This document shows, piece by piece, positions 38,597-46,443 of a stretch of DNA of 46,443 bases. Under the pieces are notes generated by a model. The model saw nothing but the letters and a program-made list of their open reading frames with translations, made no database searches and was not told the origin of the DNA. The stretch's first letter is position 1, and each line of letters begins with the position of its first letter. The translations under genes and the position numbers were made by a program. Source of the stretch: CAYUIS01 sp964444825 (lineage in GTDB: Bacteria > Chloroflexota > Anaerolineae > B4-G1); contig CAYUIS010000023.1 in NCBI GenBank assembly GCA_964444825.1, positions 1 through 46,443 of the forward strand, written 5' to 3'.

Positions 38597-41536
38597 ATGA
38601 ACGACGCGCTCGTCCCCAGCCACCGGAGCTCCCGCACCATCACGGCCGCATTGCTCATCCTGCTCGTCGCGGCGGGATTGCGGCTATATCGCCTGCCTGA
38701 ACTCCCTGTCGGCCTTCACTACGATGAAGCTGCCAACGGCATCCTGGCTAACGAGATCGCACGGGGTGACAAGACCCCGGTCTTTATCTCTTCCTACACT
38801 GGCAAGGAGACCCTGTTCTTCTACTGGGCCGCGCTGTGGATACGCCTGCTGGGCCGCACGACACTGGCCCTGCGGCTGAGTGCGGCTCTGATAGGGCTGG
38901 TAACCGTCGCAGCGACCATCTGGGCAACCAGGGAGTTGCTGCACGGGCAACGAGGCGCGAAATGGATAGCCCTTGTCGCCGGGGCTTTCCTCGCCACATC
39001 CTTCTGGCACCTCGTCCTGAGCCGTTACGGGTTTCGGGCCATAACTCAGCCGCTCTTGCAGGCTCTGACCGTCGCGGCGCTATGGCGAGGTCTGCGCCTG
39101 TCCAGGGAAGAGGACGAAACGAGAGCTGGCAGCAAGAAAAAACGCACCGGCTGGATTCTGTGGCTAGCCCTGGCAGGGCTCTTCTGTGGCCTGACCGCAT
39201 ACACCTACCTGGCTGCCCGCGCGTTTCCTATCCCACTAGCGGCGGCGCTGTTGGTCCTCCTTTACACCGACCGGGACCACCGCCCGGTCCGCCTCGGTCA
39301 ATCTATCCTGTTTGTCGCCGTCGCCGCCCTTGCCCTGACTCCGCTGGCTCATTACTGGCTGACGCACCCCGGCAGCTTTCTAACCCGCGTGGAGCAGGTC
39401 GGTGCCACCAATAGCGCCGAGGCGTGGGCTGGGCTGCGCGCCTGCCTGGGGATGTTCTTCCTGCGCGGCGACCCCTACGTCCGCTTCAACATACCCGGGC
39501 GCCCACTTGTCGACCCCATCACCGCGGTGCTCTTTATCTTGGGCATCATCAGCCTGTTCAAAAGATCCAACCCGGAGACCGAGCCCGCCCGATCCGGCAA
39601 CCGGTATCCAGGTCAAAGCCCTCTGCACCGTGCTTCCCGCGCTTTCCTTCTGGCCTATCTCCCAGTTATGCTCCTGCCCAGCGCTCTCGCCGTGGGCGAC
39701 ATCACCCCTAGTAACCTGCGGGCGGCTGGTCTTTTGCCCTTTGTCTATCTCTTTCCCGCCCTCGGTCTCTCGAGCCTCGGATCCGCACTCTCTAGCCTCT
39801 GGCCCTGGACACCACCTCGCTGGACCTCAGTCATCGGACCTAGGGCCTTGATTTGCGTGATTCTCACCTTGATGACGCCCATCACGGCGTTCGCTTACTT
39901 CCGCAATTGGGCGTCCTCGGCAGACCTATATTACACCTCCGACGGGGATCTCGCCGACGTGGCCGCCTTCCTCAACCAGGCCGATTTGAGCGACACGACG
40001 CCCTACGTCGCCAGCATTCACTACCGCCACCCCACCCTGGCCTTCCTGGCCGAGGATTACGGGATCGTCCGCTGGCTCACCGGGGGGAGCACGGTCGTTT
40101 TCCCAGCGCAGGGGAAAACACTGCTGGTATTCCCCCACTCCGCCGCCCAGGACCTGACCTGGATCGAGACCCTGTTGCCGTCTGGCAACCGCGTCGTTGA
40201 GGGCGTGCCTTTGAGCCCAGACAACAAGCCTGCTTTCCACGCCTACCAGATCACCACCACGACCACAGAGACAGCAACACCTGGAGATCCCTTGATCCCC
40301 ACCCACCCCCTGATCGCCAACCTGGCACACGTCATCCGGGTACTTGGCTACGACGTGGTCGGCGAACCCCGCTCCGGCGGGAGCCTCGATGTGGCCGTAT
40401 GGTGGCAGGTGCGGAACCTGCCCAATGCGGGGGACTATGGTCCGGTCGCCCGCCTAAACGATCCTTGGGGCTTCACTTGGGGCGAGACCCAGCCCTTCCA
40501 CTATCCATCGGAGCAATGGGCGCCCGGAGAACTGGTGATCGATCACCTCTCGATCCCAGTAGCGCCCGGGTCGCCACCGGGCGATTACGTGGTGCGCTTC
40601 AGCCTCTATTCGGCCAGCGCCAACTCGTCTCTACCCGTGCTCAACGAGGCCGGGCGCTACGCTGGCACCGGGGTGCGATTACCCGTCCACCTCACGCGCG
40701 CCGCTGCACCGCCTGATCCCCAGGCTCTCCCCATCCGCCGCCGGCTGGACGCTCCCGTCGACGGGCTGACCCTGCTGGGCTACAACCTCGATACGACGAC
40801 TGCATTGCCCGGCGAGCGACTCTACCTGACGCTCTTTTGGAAGGCTGGGCGGGCAGTCCAGCCTGATCTTCAAGTCGTTCTTGCTTTGGATGAGCAAACC
40901 TTGTACGCCGGCGGTCCCGTACACGGCGCATACCCCACATCCGAGTGGACGACCGGAGAGATCGTCCAGGACCGTTATGCCCTCCGGATACCGCGCCAGA
41001 TGGAGCCGGGCGATTTCCCGCTCCAGTTTGCGGCCAGCGATCCCGCGACGGGCTCAGGGCCAACTCCCATCTTGGAGCTGGGAATCGTCACGGTGGAACC
41101 GATCGATCGGGCCTTTGACATCCCACCTATCACCCATCCCCTCACCGTCACCCTCGGCGGCGGTGTTCAACTGCTGGGCTACGACCTGTCGAGTGAGAGC
41201 GCTGCCCCTGGCGACACGCTCACCCTCACCCTGTTCTGGCAGGCTCTGGCGGAAATGGAGGAGGACTATACGGTGTTCACCCACCTGCTGGCGCCCGATG
41301 GCTCGACGACCGCTCAGCGGGACAACCATCCCGTCCAGTCCACCTATCCGACCAGCCTGTGGACAGACGGCCAGATCGTCACCGACGTCTATGAACTTGC
41401 GGTGGCCGACGATGCGGCTCCGGGGCCACATCGACTGGAGGTGGGGATGTACATTGCCGAGACCGGCGACCGGCTTTCCACCAGCACCCCCGATGACGCA
41501 ATAACCCTGCAGACCATCACCATCGCCAATCCCTAA
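38597..41536 (+). CDS. GT39-type membrane glycosyltransferase with three C-terminal beta repeats
   Basis: A 979-residue protein. Residues about 15-440 are a multi-spanning membrane domain of the ArnT/PMT (GT39) kind, with the acidic pair Asp43-Glu44 (HYDEAANG) in the first external loop, where these enzymes place the catalytic Asp. It should transfer a sugar from a polyprenyl phosphate donor on the outer face of the membrane. Residues about 570-975 hold three related beta-sandwich repeats, each starting with a LGYD/LGYN motif and carrying Y-P-T/S...W...G-E/Q-I/L-V. Their role may be substrate or surface binding. The start is ATG 38597 behind a leaderless-type promoter. Its end overlaps the SDR stop by 4 bp. 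Confidence 0.8.
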   Translation: MNDALVPSHRSSRTITAALLILLVAAGLRLYRLPELPVGLHYDEAANGILANEIARGDKTPVFISSYTGKETLFFYWAALWIRLLGRTTLALRLSAALIGLVTVAATIWATRELLHGQRGAKWIALVAGAFLATSFWHLVLSRYGFRAITQPLLQALTVAALWRGLRLSREEDETRAGSKKKRTGWILWLALAGLFCGLTAYTYLAARAFPIPLAAALLVLLYTDRDHRPVRLGQSILFVAVAALALTPLAHYWLTHPGSFLTRVEQVGATNSAEAWAGLRACLGMFFLRGDPYVRFNIPGRPLVDPITAVLFILGIISLFKRSNPETEPARSGNRYPGQSPLHRASRAFLLAYLPVMLLPSALAVGDITPSNLRAAGLLPFVYLFPALGLSSLGSALSSLWPWTPPRWTSVIGPRALICVILTLMTPITAFAYFRNWASSADLYYTSDGDLADVAAFLNQADLSDTTPYVASIHYRHPTLAFLAEDYGIVRWLTGGSTVVFPAQGKTLLVFPHSAAQDLTWIETLLPSGNRVVEGVPLSPDNKPAFHAYQITTTTTETATPGDPLIPTHPLIANLAHVIRVLGYDVVGEPRSGGSLDVAVWWQVRNLPNAGDYGPVARLNDPWGFTWGETQPFHYPSEQWAPGELVIDHLSIPVAPGSPPGDYVVRFSLYSASANSSLPVLNEAGRYAGTGVRLPVHLTRAAAPPDPQALPIRRRLDAPVDGLTLLGYNLDTTTALPGERLYLTLFWKAGRAVQPDLQVVLALDEQTLYAGGPVHGAYPTSEWTTGEIVQDRYALRIPRQMEPGDFPLQFAASDPATGSGPTPILELGIVTVEPIDRAFDIPPITHPLTVTLGGGVQLLGYDLSSESAAPGDTLTLTLFWQALAEMEEDYTVFTHLLAPDGSTTAQRDNHPVQSTYPTSLWTDGQIVTDVYELAVADDAAPGPHRLEVGMYIAETGDRLSTSTPDDAITLQTITIANP

Positions 41537-42306
41537 CCCATCGCCGAGGCCACGTTCATCCCGCCATCCACCACGAACACTGAGCCGGTGACATAGTCAG
41601 ACGCCGAGGATGCCAGATAGAGTGCCAGACCGGCCACGTCCTCCGGCTCGCCAAAGCGGCTCAGCGGCACCCGGTTCAGAATCGGCTCCGCAATCTGCGG
41701 CGTCTGCCACAGCACCTGGCTGAAGCGGGTCCTGATCACGCCCGGGGCAATGGCATTGACCTGGATGTTGGCGTGACCCAATTCCATCGCCAGGACCTGT
41801 GTCAACATAATGATGGCTGCCTTGGAGATGCTGTACACCCCCATGCCGGGCGATGGTCGCAGCCCGGCTATGGAGGTCAGATTGATGATCTTGCCCCCGC
41901 CCTGGGTCTCCATATGCGGCACCACCGCCTTGCACATCCGAAAGACCCCTTTCGCATTCGTATCCAGGATCTTGTCCCACTGGCCCTCGCCGGCGGACAG
42001 CAGCGGCCCAAAGTGCGGATTGGTGGCTGCGTTGTTCACCACCACGTCGATTCGACCATAGGCCTCCATCGTCCGCGCAATCAGCGCCGCCACCTCGTCC
42101 GTGCGTCCCACGTGAGCCTGAAAAGGCAGCGCCTCACCGCCCGTGGCCTTGATCTCGTCTGCCGTGTCCTTGACGTTCTCTAGCTTACGGCTGCTGACCA
42201 CCACTTTCGCTCCGGCCTGAGCCAGTCGCAGGGCGATGGCGCGGCCAATGCCCCGGGACGCCCCCGTGATTACAGCCACCTTGTCTTCCAACGAGAATTC
42301 GGCCAT
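41533..42306 (-). CDS. SDR-family oxidoreductase
   Basis: A 257-residue short-chain dehydrogenase/reductase, FabG-like. Cofactor motif TGASRGIG (residues 14-21), NNAATNP structural motif (residues 89-95), and the catalytic Ser (NLTSIAG) plus Tyr-x3-Lys (YSISK) are all present. The basic Arg/Lys after the second beta strand (SSRKLE) suggests NADP. ATG 42306 is preceded by GGGAGAG. The gene converges with the GT39 gene and is separated from the glycine cleavage operon by a terminator, so it is probably transcribed on its own. The substrate is unknown. Confidence 0.85.
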   Translation of the reverse strand: MAEFSLEDKVAVITGASRGIGRAIALRLAQAGAKVVVSSRKLENVKDTADEIKATGGEALPFQAHVGRTDEVAALIARTMEAYGRIDVVVNNAATNPHFGPLLSAGEGQWDKILDTNAKGVFRMCKAVVPHMETQGGGKIINLTSIAGLRPSPGMGVYSISKAAIIMLTQVLAMELGHANIQVNAIAPGVIRTRFSQVLWQTPQIAEPILNRVPLSRFGEPEDVAGLALYLASSASDYVTGSVFVVDGGMNVASAMG

Positions 42307-42333
42307 GCCACTCTCCCTCCTCCGACCTTTGCC

Positions 42334-42368
42334 CGAAAACAAAAGCCCGCCACACGATGGGCGGGCTT
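42334..42368 (-). terminator. Rho-independent terminator of the glycine cleavage operon
   Basis: On the minus strand a perfect 9-bp GC-rich stem (AAGCCCGCC with GGCGGGCTT, loop of 8 nt, 42343-42368) runs into TTTTGTTTTC. It lies 32 bp after the gcvPB stop. This is the clearest intrinsic terminator in the window. Confidence 0.85.
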
Positions 42369-42400
42369 GGTTAACGTCTCCATCGAGTACGCTCTAGGTC

Positions 42401-43864
42401 CTACTCCGCTTCCCAGCGCAGGACCAATTCCTTGGCCGCCCGCACCTCGTCCAACCGGCGCACCGGTGCCTTGTGTGGCGCTTCGTGCAGCAGGTCGGGA
42501 TTCGTGCGTGCTTCTTCGGCGATGGACAGCAAAACGCCAGCGAAAGCATCCAGTGTCTCTTTGCTCTCCGTCTCCGTAGGCTCGATCATCAGCGCCTCGC
42601 GAACGATGAGGGGAAAATAGTTGGTCGGCGGGTGAAAACCATAGTCAATGAGCCGCTTGGAGATATCGAGAGCGTGCACGTCCGGCGCCCCCTCGATACG
42701 ACCTTCACACACGAACTCGTGCATACAGGTGCGATCATAGGGCACTGGATAGGTGTCCTTGACCCTTTCCTTGAGGTAGTTAGCGTTGAGCACCGCGTAC
42801 TCCGCCACCCGGCGCAGGCCGGCGGCCCCCAGGATCCGGATATAGGTGTACGCCCGCACCAGCACCCCAAAGTGACCGTAGAAGGCCTTTACCCGGCCAA
42901 TCGACTTTTGCGGATCGGTAAAGGTGTATACCGGCTCCTCGTTGGCCGATTTGTCCACCTCCACGCCGACGATGGGCGCTGGAAGAAAGTCCACCAGGCT
43001 CTCAGAGGCGCCCACGGGCCCAGAGCCTGGTCCACCGCCGCCGTGGGGCGTGCTAAAGGTCTTGTGCAGGTTATAGTGCAGGACATCAAAGCCCAGGTCG
43101 CCCGGACGGGCGATGCCCAGCAGGGCGTTCATGTTCGCCCCATCGCCATACATCAGCCCCCCGTGCCCGTGCACCAGCGCCGTTATCTCTTCCACATTCT
43201 CGTCAAACAGGCCCAACGTGTTCGGATTGGTCAGCATCATACCCACCAAGCGGTCGCTGTGCTCCTCACAGGCCGCCTTTAGCGCCGTCATGTCAACGTT
43301 ACCCCGCTCGTCCGAGGGAATCTCTACCACACGCAACCCACTCATCGAGGTTGTGGCCGGATTCGTGCCGTGCGCCGAGTCCGGGACCAGGATCACGTCC
43401 CGCTGATCGTGCCCCCGATCCAGATGGTAGGCACACATCATCAGCACGCCCGTCAGCTCGCCGTGGGCCCCCGCCGCTGGCTGCAGGCTGACGCCAGCAA
43501 AGCCGCCGATCTCTTTGAGGAACTCTTGCAGATGATACATCAAGAAGAGCGCTCCCTGAACTGTATCCTCGTCCTGATAGGGATGCAGGCGGGTAAATCC
43601 CGGCAGGCGAGCCATATCCTCGTTGATCTTGGGGTTGTACTTCATCGTGCAGGAACCCAGTGGATAGTACCCGATGTCGACCGCGTAGTTCATCTGAGAG
43701 AGGCGCGTGTAGTGACGGACAAGGTCAATCTCGCTCACCTCCGGCAGCGGTAGGTTCTCCCGCACCAGGCCAGCAGGCAGTTCAGCAGGCGGCACATCGA
43801 GGGTCGGCAACACAGCCGCACAGCGACCGGGATGGGAAATCTCAAAAACTAGAGGTTCGGTCAC
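42401..43864 (-). CDS. gcvPB: Glycine dehydrogenase (decarboxylating) subunit 2
   Basis: A 487-residue PLP-dependent subunit of the split P-protein of the glycine cleavage system. The PLP Lys is Lys268 in HYNLHKTFSTPHGGGG. Other conserved segments are PLGSCTMKYNPK, SLQPAAGAHGE and DSAHGTNPA. The start is GTG 43864, overlapping the gcvPA stop as GTGA, with AAAGGAGGT 7 nt upstream. With subunit 1 it decarboxylates glycine and passes the aminomethyl group to the GcvH lipoyl arm. Confidence 0.95.
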   Translation of the reverse strand: MTEPLVFEISHPGRCAAVLPTLDVPPAELPAGLVRENLPLPEVSEIDLVRHYTRLSQMNYAVDIGYYPLGSCTMKYNPKINEDMARLPGFTRLHPYQDEDTVQGALFLMYHLQEFLKEIGGFAGVSLQPAAGAHGELTGVLMMCAYHLDRGHDQRDVILVPDSAHGTNPATTSMSGLRVVEIPSDERGNVDMTALKAACEEHSDRLVGMMLTNPNTLGLFDENVEEITALVHGHGGLMYGDGANMNALLGIARPGDLGFDVLHYNLHKTFSTPHGGGGPGSGPVGASESLVDFLPAPIVGVEVDKSANEEPVYTFTDPQKSIGRVKAFYGHFGVLVRAYTYIRILGAAGLRRVAEYAVLNANYLKERVKDTYPVPYDRTCMHEFVCEGRIEGAPDVHALDISKRLIDYGFHPPTNYFPLIVREALMIEPTETESKETLDAFAGVLLSIAEEARTNPDLLHEAPHKAPVRRLDEVRAAKELVLRWEAE

Positions 43865-45195
43865 GACGCCACCTCCTTTAACGCTTCCACCAAAACGTCG
43901 ATCTCATCACGAGGGTTCATTTCCGTCACACACAGAAGCATGTGATCCGCCAGGTCAGGGTAGTCCCGACCCAGGTCATAGCCACCAACGATGCCCCACG
44001 CGTCCAGTAAATAGTCGTTGATCTCGCTCACCGGACGCGGACAGCGCACCGCAAACTCTTTGAAGAAAGGCCTGCCGTCGATGGCGGCAAAGCCATCGAT
44101 CTCTACGATCCGCTGTTGGGCGTAGTGAGCACGGTGATAGCACAACTCTGCCACTTGCCGCATCCCACACTTGCCCAGCGCCGCCATATAAACGGCTGCC
44201 GCCAGGGCCACCAGCCCCTGATTGGTGCAGATGTTGGACGATGCCTTCTCACGCCGGATGTGCTGCTCTCGGGTCGAGAGCGTGAGCACAAAGCCGCGGC
44301 TACCATCCGCATCGCAGGTCTGACCCACCAGCCGGCCCGCCATCTTGCGCACATACTTTTCACGGGTGGCGAAAAAACCCAGGTATGGGCCGCCAAAGTT
44401 CAGCCCGGCACCCATCCCTTGACCATCTCCCACCACGATATCGGCCCCCAACTCCCCCGGCGGCTTGAGGAGCCCCAGTGCAACGGGATCGGTCACGACG
44501 ACCAGCAGTGCGCCAACAGCGTGCACTGCCTCGGCTAACTCGCTCAAATCCTCCAACCGCCCAAAAAAGTCCGGATACTGGACGATGACACACGCGGTAT
44601 CTGTGTCGATCAGCTCGGTCAGCACTGCAGTGTGATCCTCGTCTCCCATGATCGTCAGCCCCATCCCTTGGGTGTAGGTGCGCACCACGGCCCGATACTC
44701 GGGATGAACAAAGGGAGACACAACCACTTTGCGCCGTTTCATCCGGTGAACACTCACCGCAGCAATGACGGCCTCGGCGGTGGCGGTGGCGCCGTCATAG
44801 TGAGATGCGTTGGAGACCTCCATACCGGTCAGGTTACAGATCATCGTCTGGTACTCGAATATGGCCTGAAGAGTCCCCTGGCTGATCTCTGGCTGGTAGG
44901 GCGTGTAGGCGGTATAGAACTCGCCCCGGCTGATGACGGCATCCACCACGGCGGGTACAAAATGCTGATAGGAACCGGCTCCCAAGAAGCAAGGCCCCTC
45001 GTCCGTGGTGAGATTCGCCCCAGCCAGCGTCTCCATCTCCCAGCGCGCCTCCATCTCCGAAAGCGCCGGAGGAAGGTTGAGGGTAGGAAAGATGACGTGC
45101 TCCGGCACGTCCTCAAAAAGCTCCTCGATGGACCGAACGCCTATGGATGCTAACATAGCCTTCCGGTCCTCGCTTGAATGCGGGATATATGGCAT
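43861..45195 (-). CDS. gcvPA: Glycine dehydrogenase (decarboxylating) subunit 1
   Basis: A 444-residue subunit 1 of the two-part P-protein. Characteristic segments are MPYIPHSSEDRKAML at the start, FLGAGSYQHFVPAVVD, and FYTAYTPYQPEISQG. ATG 45195 has GGAGGTG 8 nt upstream, and that site can lie in the loop of a small GGCAC/GTGCC hairpin. Together with gcvPB it forms the heterotetrameric P-protein found in many bacteria and archaea. Confidence 0.95.
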   Translation of the reverse strand: MPYIPHSSEDRKAMLASIGVRSIEELFEDVPEHVIFPTLNLPPALSEMEARWEMETLAGANLTTDEGPCFLGAGSYQHFVPAVVDAVISRGEFYTAYTPYQPEISQGTLQAIFEYQTMICNLTGMEVSNASHYDGATATAEAVIAAVSVHRMKRRKVVVSPFVHPEYRAVVRTYTQGMGLTIMGDEDHTAVLTELIDTDTACVIVQYPDFFGRLEDLSELAEAVHAVGALLVVVTDPVALGLLKPPGELGADIVVGDGQGMGAGLNFGGPYLGFFATREKYVRKMAGRLVGQTCDADGSRGFVLTLSTREQHIRREKASSNICTNQGLVALAAAVYMAALGKCGMRQVAELCYHRAHYAQQRIVEIDGFAAIDGRPFFKEFAVRCPRPVSEINDYLLDAWGIVGGYDLGRDYPDLADHMLLCVTEMNPRDEIDVLVEALKEVAS

Positions 45196-45279
45196 AACAG
45201 GCACCTCCGTGCCAATGAGGATAGCAGAGAGACGACAACCTCTCCGCACAGTCAATCTTGATTAGTCGAAAGGGTGCTT

Positions 45280-45669
45280 CTAGCCCTCTTCCTCTGCTAC
45301 GAACGCTTCATAGGCATCCCCGTCCATCAGATCGTCGAACTCGGCCGGATTGGAAGGACTGAAGCGAATCAACCAGCCATCACCGTAGGGATCCTGGTTG
45401 ATCGTCTCTGGCGTGTCCTCCAGTTCCTCGTTTATGGCGGTGATCTCGCCGCCCATCGGCATATACAGGTCAGAGGCAGCCTTGACCGATTCTACAACGC
45501 CAAAGGGCTCCCCCTTCTCAAAAACATCGCCCACGTCGGGCAGTTCCACGTAGACGACGTCGGAGAGAGAATCTTGAGCATGATCGCTGATGCCACAGAC
45601 AATCTCGCCTTCGTCCTGCCGAACCCACTCGTGGCTCTCTGCATAACGCGCGTTTGCTTCCAGTTTCAT
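45280..45669 (-). CDS. gcvH: Glycine cleavage system H protein
   Basis: A 129-residue lipoyl carrier that shuttles the aminomethyl group between P-, T- and L-proteins. The lipoylation site is Lys63 in VVESVKAASDLYMP, at the usual place, and the N-terminus has the family's SHEWVR motif. ATG 45669 is preceded by GAGGAGTGA. It is the first gene of the operon; gcvT is not present in the window. Confidence 0.95.
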   Translation of the reverse strand: MKLEANARYAESHEWVRQDEGEIVCGISDHAQDSLSDVVYVELPDVGDVFEKGEPFGVVESVKAASDLYMPMGGEITAINEELEDTPETINQDPYGDGWLIRFSPSNPAEFDDLMDGDAYEAFVAEEEG

Positions 45670-45698
45670 CGTTATCACTCCTCAGTTGGGCTTCTCAC

Positions 45699-45717
45699 CA
45701 GGCCTTTGGCAGGCCTG
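45699..45717 (-). promoter_or_regulatory. Small hairpin in the gcvH leader
   Basis: Arms CAGGCCT (45699-45705) and AGGCCTG (45711-45717) with a 5-nt loop, lying between the gcvH promoter and its ribosome site. The leader is only about 50 nt, too short for a glycine riboswitch. Confidence 0.4.
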
Positions 45718-45724
45718 CGCACAT

Positions 45725-45752
45725 ATTATACCCAATGCACCTCACATGGCAA
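45725..45752 (-). promoter_or_regulatory. Promoter of the gcvH operon
   Basis: On the minus strand, TTGCCA (45752-45747) and a consensus TATAAT (45730-45725) with a 16-bp spacer. It reads into gcvH at 45669 and lies back to back with the secA promoter at 45769-45796. Confidence 0.65.
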
Positions 45753-45768
45753 CCTTAGTTGGGGCCGC

Positions 45769-45796
45769 TTGCAATTGCGCCACCTGTAGGTATAAT
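45769..45796 (+). promoter_or_regulatory. Promoter of secA
   Basis: TTGCAA (45769-45774) and a consensus TATAAT (45791-45796) with a 16-bp spacer. The expected leader to the ATG at 45823 is about 20 nt and includes AGGGGA. Confidence 0.65.
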
Positions 45797-45822
45797 GAAT
45801 ATCCAGGGGATCAACAGAACCT

Positions 45823-46443
45823 ATGCTGCGTGGATTATTGAAAAAGGTCGTTGGTGACGCCGATCAGCGCGAGATCGCTCGATTGCAAAAGGTGGTCGAA
45901 CAGATCAATGCGCTGGAGTCGGCGTTCGAACCATTGGACGACGCTCAACTGCGCGCCAAGACGGACGAGTTCGTGGGCCGGCTAGCCGCGGGTGAGACGC
46001 TGGACGATATTCTCGTCGAGGCATTCGCAGCCGTGCGCGAGGCCGCCAAACGCACCATCGGTATGCGCCACTATGATGTACAATTGATCGGGGGCATCAT
46101 CCTCCACCAGGGCAAGATAACCGAGATGAAGACCGGTGAGGGCAAGACCCTCGTTGCTACCCTGCCCCTCTACCTCAACGCCCTACAGGGTAACGGCGTT
46201 CACCTGGTCACACCCAACGACTACCTCTCCAAGGTCGGTGTCCAGTGGATGGGACCGATCTACCACGCCCTGGGCCTGTCGGTGGGAGTGATCCAATCGG
46301 CCGCCGCAGACGCCAGTCGTGGTTCCTTCCTATTCGACCCCGACTACCCCTCGACAGATGACCGCTACTTGCGGCTGCGCCCCGTCCCGCGGCGCGAGAC
46401 GTATCGGGCCGATATCACCTACGGCACCACCAACGAGGTTGGA
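45823..46443 (+). CDS. secA: SecA preprotein translocase ATPase, N-terminal part
   Basis: The first 207 residues of SecA, cut by the window edge. The protein begins MLRGLLKKVVGD, then shows MRHYDVQLIGG, the Walker A region MKTGEGKTLVA and LVTPNDYLS. After LGLSVGVIQ comes an extra stretch of roughly 25 residues (with FDPDYPSTDDRYL) before ADITYGTTNEVG; many SecA proteins, such as that of E. coli, lack it. SecA drives Sec-dependent export, including the Sec-type binding lipoproteins in this window. The start fits the promoter at 45769-45796. Confidence 0.93.
   Translation, partial: MLRGLLKKVVGDADQREIARLQKVVEQINALESAFEPLDDAQLRAKTDEFVGRLAAGETLDDILVEAFAAVREAAKRTIGMRHYDVQLIGGIILHQGKITEMKTGEGKTLVATLPLYLNALQGNGVHLVTPNDYLSKVGVQWMGPIYHALGLSVGVIQSAAADASRGSFLFDPDYPSTDDRYLRLRPVPRRETYRADITYGTTNEVG

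Noticed and set aside
42473..43282. A 269-codon plus-strand frame opposite gcvPB
   Set aside because: gcvPB is clearly the real gene; the antisense frame arises from its codon bias and has no recognisable motif.
45670..45768. A glycine riboswitch upstream of gcvH
   Set aside because: The promoter at 45725-45752 leaves a leader of about 50 nt with one 7-bp hairpin, too short for a glycine aptamer, and no aptamer sequence was seen.

Overview
The window looks like a chromosomal segment from a heterotrophic, saccharolytic bacterium, most likely a member of the Chloroflexota (Anaerolineae-like). The reasons are indirect. There are three sugar-type ABC systems with lipoprotein binding proteins, two of them with Val/Glu/Thr-rich linkers. 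SecA carries an extra segment before its YGT motif. The glycine cleavage P-protein is split. A GT39-type glycosyltransferase has a long repeated C-terminal half. No rRNA, tRNA, CRISPR array, insertion sequence or phage gene was seen, and lineage cannot be proven from this sequence alone.

Layout. (1) 1-7673, plus strand: a LacI regulator with its own promoter and operator, a ChbG/YdjC-type deacetylase, then a sugar ABC operon (Tat-type lipoprotein binding protein and two permeases, no ATPase) that continues into an Est30-like carboxylesterase and a cysteine-rich 4Fe-4S protein. (2) 7720-11335, minus strand: a PfkB kinase and three TIM-barrel isomerase/epimerases, one of which has all the IolI metal ligands. 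A HAD phosphatase gene diverges from it. (3) 12194-16985, minus strand: a second HAD protein and an Fbp/Afu-type ABC transporter (ATPase, fused permease, binding protein) behind a strong promoter. (4) 17366-21015: a TgpA-like transglutaminase and a DUF58 protein. (5) 21094-23809: inositol 2-dehydrogenase (iolG), a DUF47/PhoU-like protein and a Pit phosphate transporter. (6) 23898-30719: a run of minus-strand genes with two related proteins of unclear function, an MFS transporter, a second PfkB kinase, three PLC/GDPD-superfamily phosphodiesterases, and the broken 3' end of a GH130 gene. (7) 30819-36626: a complete sugar ABC operon (ATPase, two permeases, binding protein) with its LacI regulator. 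(8) 36985-45669: a fragment of a HAD gene, a COG2509-type FAD protein, a GT39 glycosyltransferase, an SDR oxidoreductase, and the glycine cleavage operon gcvH-gcvPA-gcvPB. (9) 45823 to the end: the start of secA, divergent from gcvH.

How it fits together. IolG, IolI, an epimerase and two similar PfkB kinases suggest inositol or keto-sugar catabolism. The three phosphodiesterases, the Pit transporter and the Afu-like transporter suggest use of phosphodiesters or sugar phosphates. A testable reading is scavenging of glycerophosphoinositol-like compounds, giving both inositol and phosphate. This is inference from family membership and neighbourhood.

Regulatory structure is unusually readable. 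LacI-type palindromes sit at or next to the expected transcription start of four sigma-70-like promoters, and one palindrome type (GTGCAnACGTnTGCAC) recurs at three distant places. Each of the three binding-protein genes has a near-perfect complement of the 16S rRNA 3' tail about 90-100 nt upstream, and each is followed by a perfect hairpin before the first permease gene. Two genes seem to have leaderless promoters. Two gene remnants (GH130 and HAD) bound the LacI/ABC/phosphodiesterase module at 29.8-37.0 kb.
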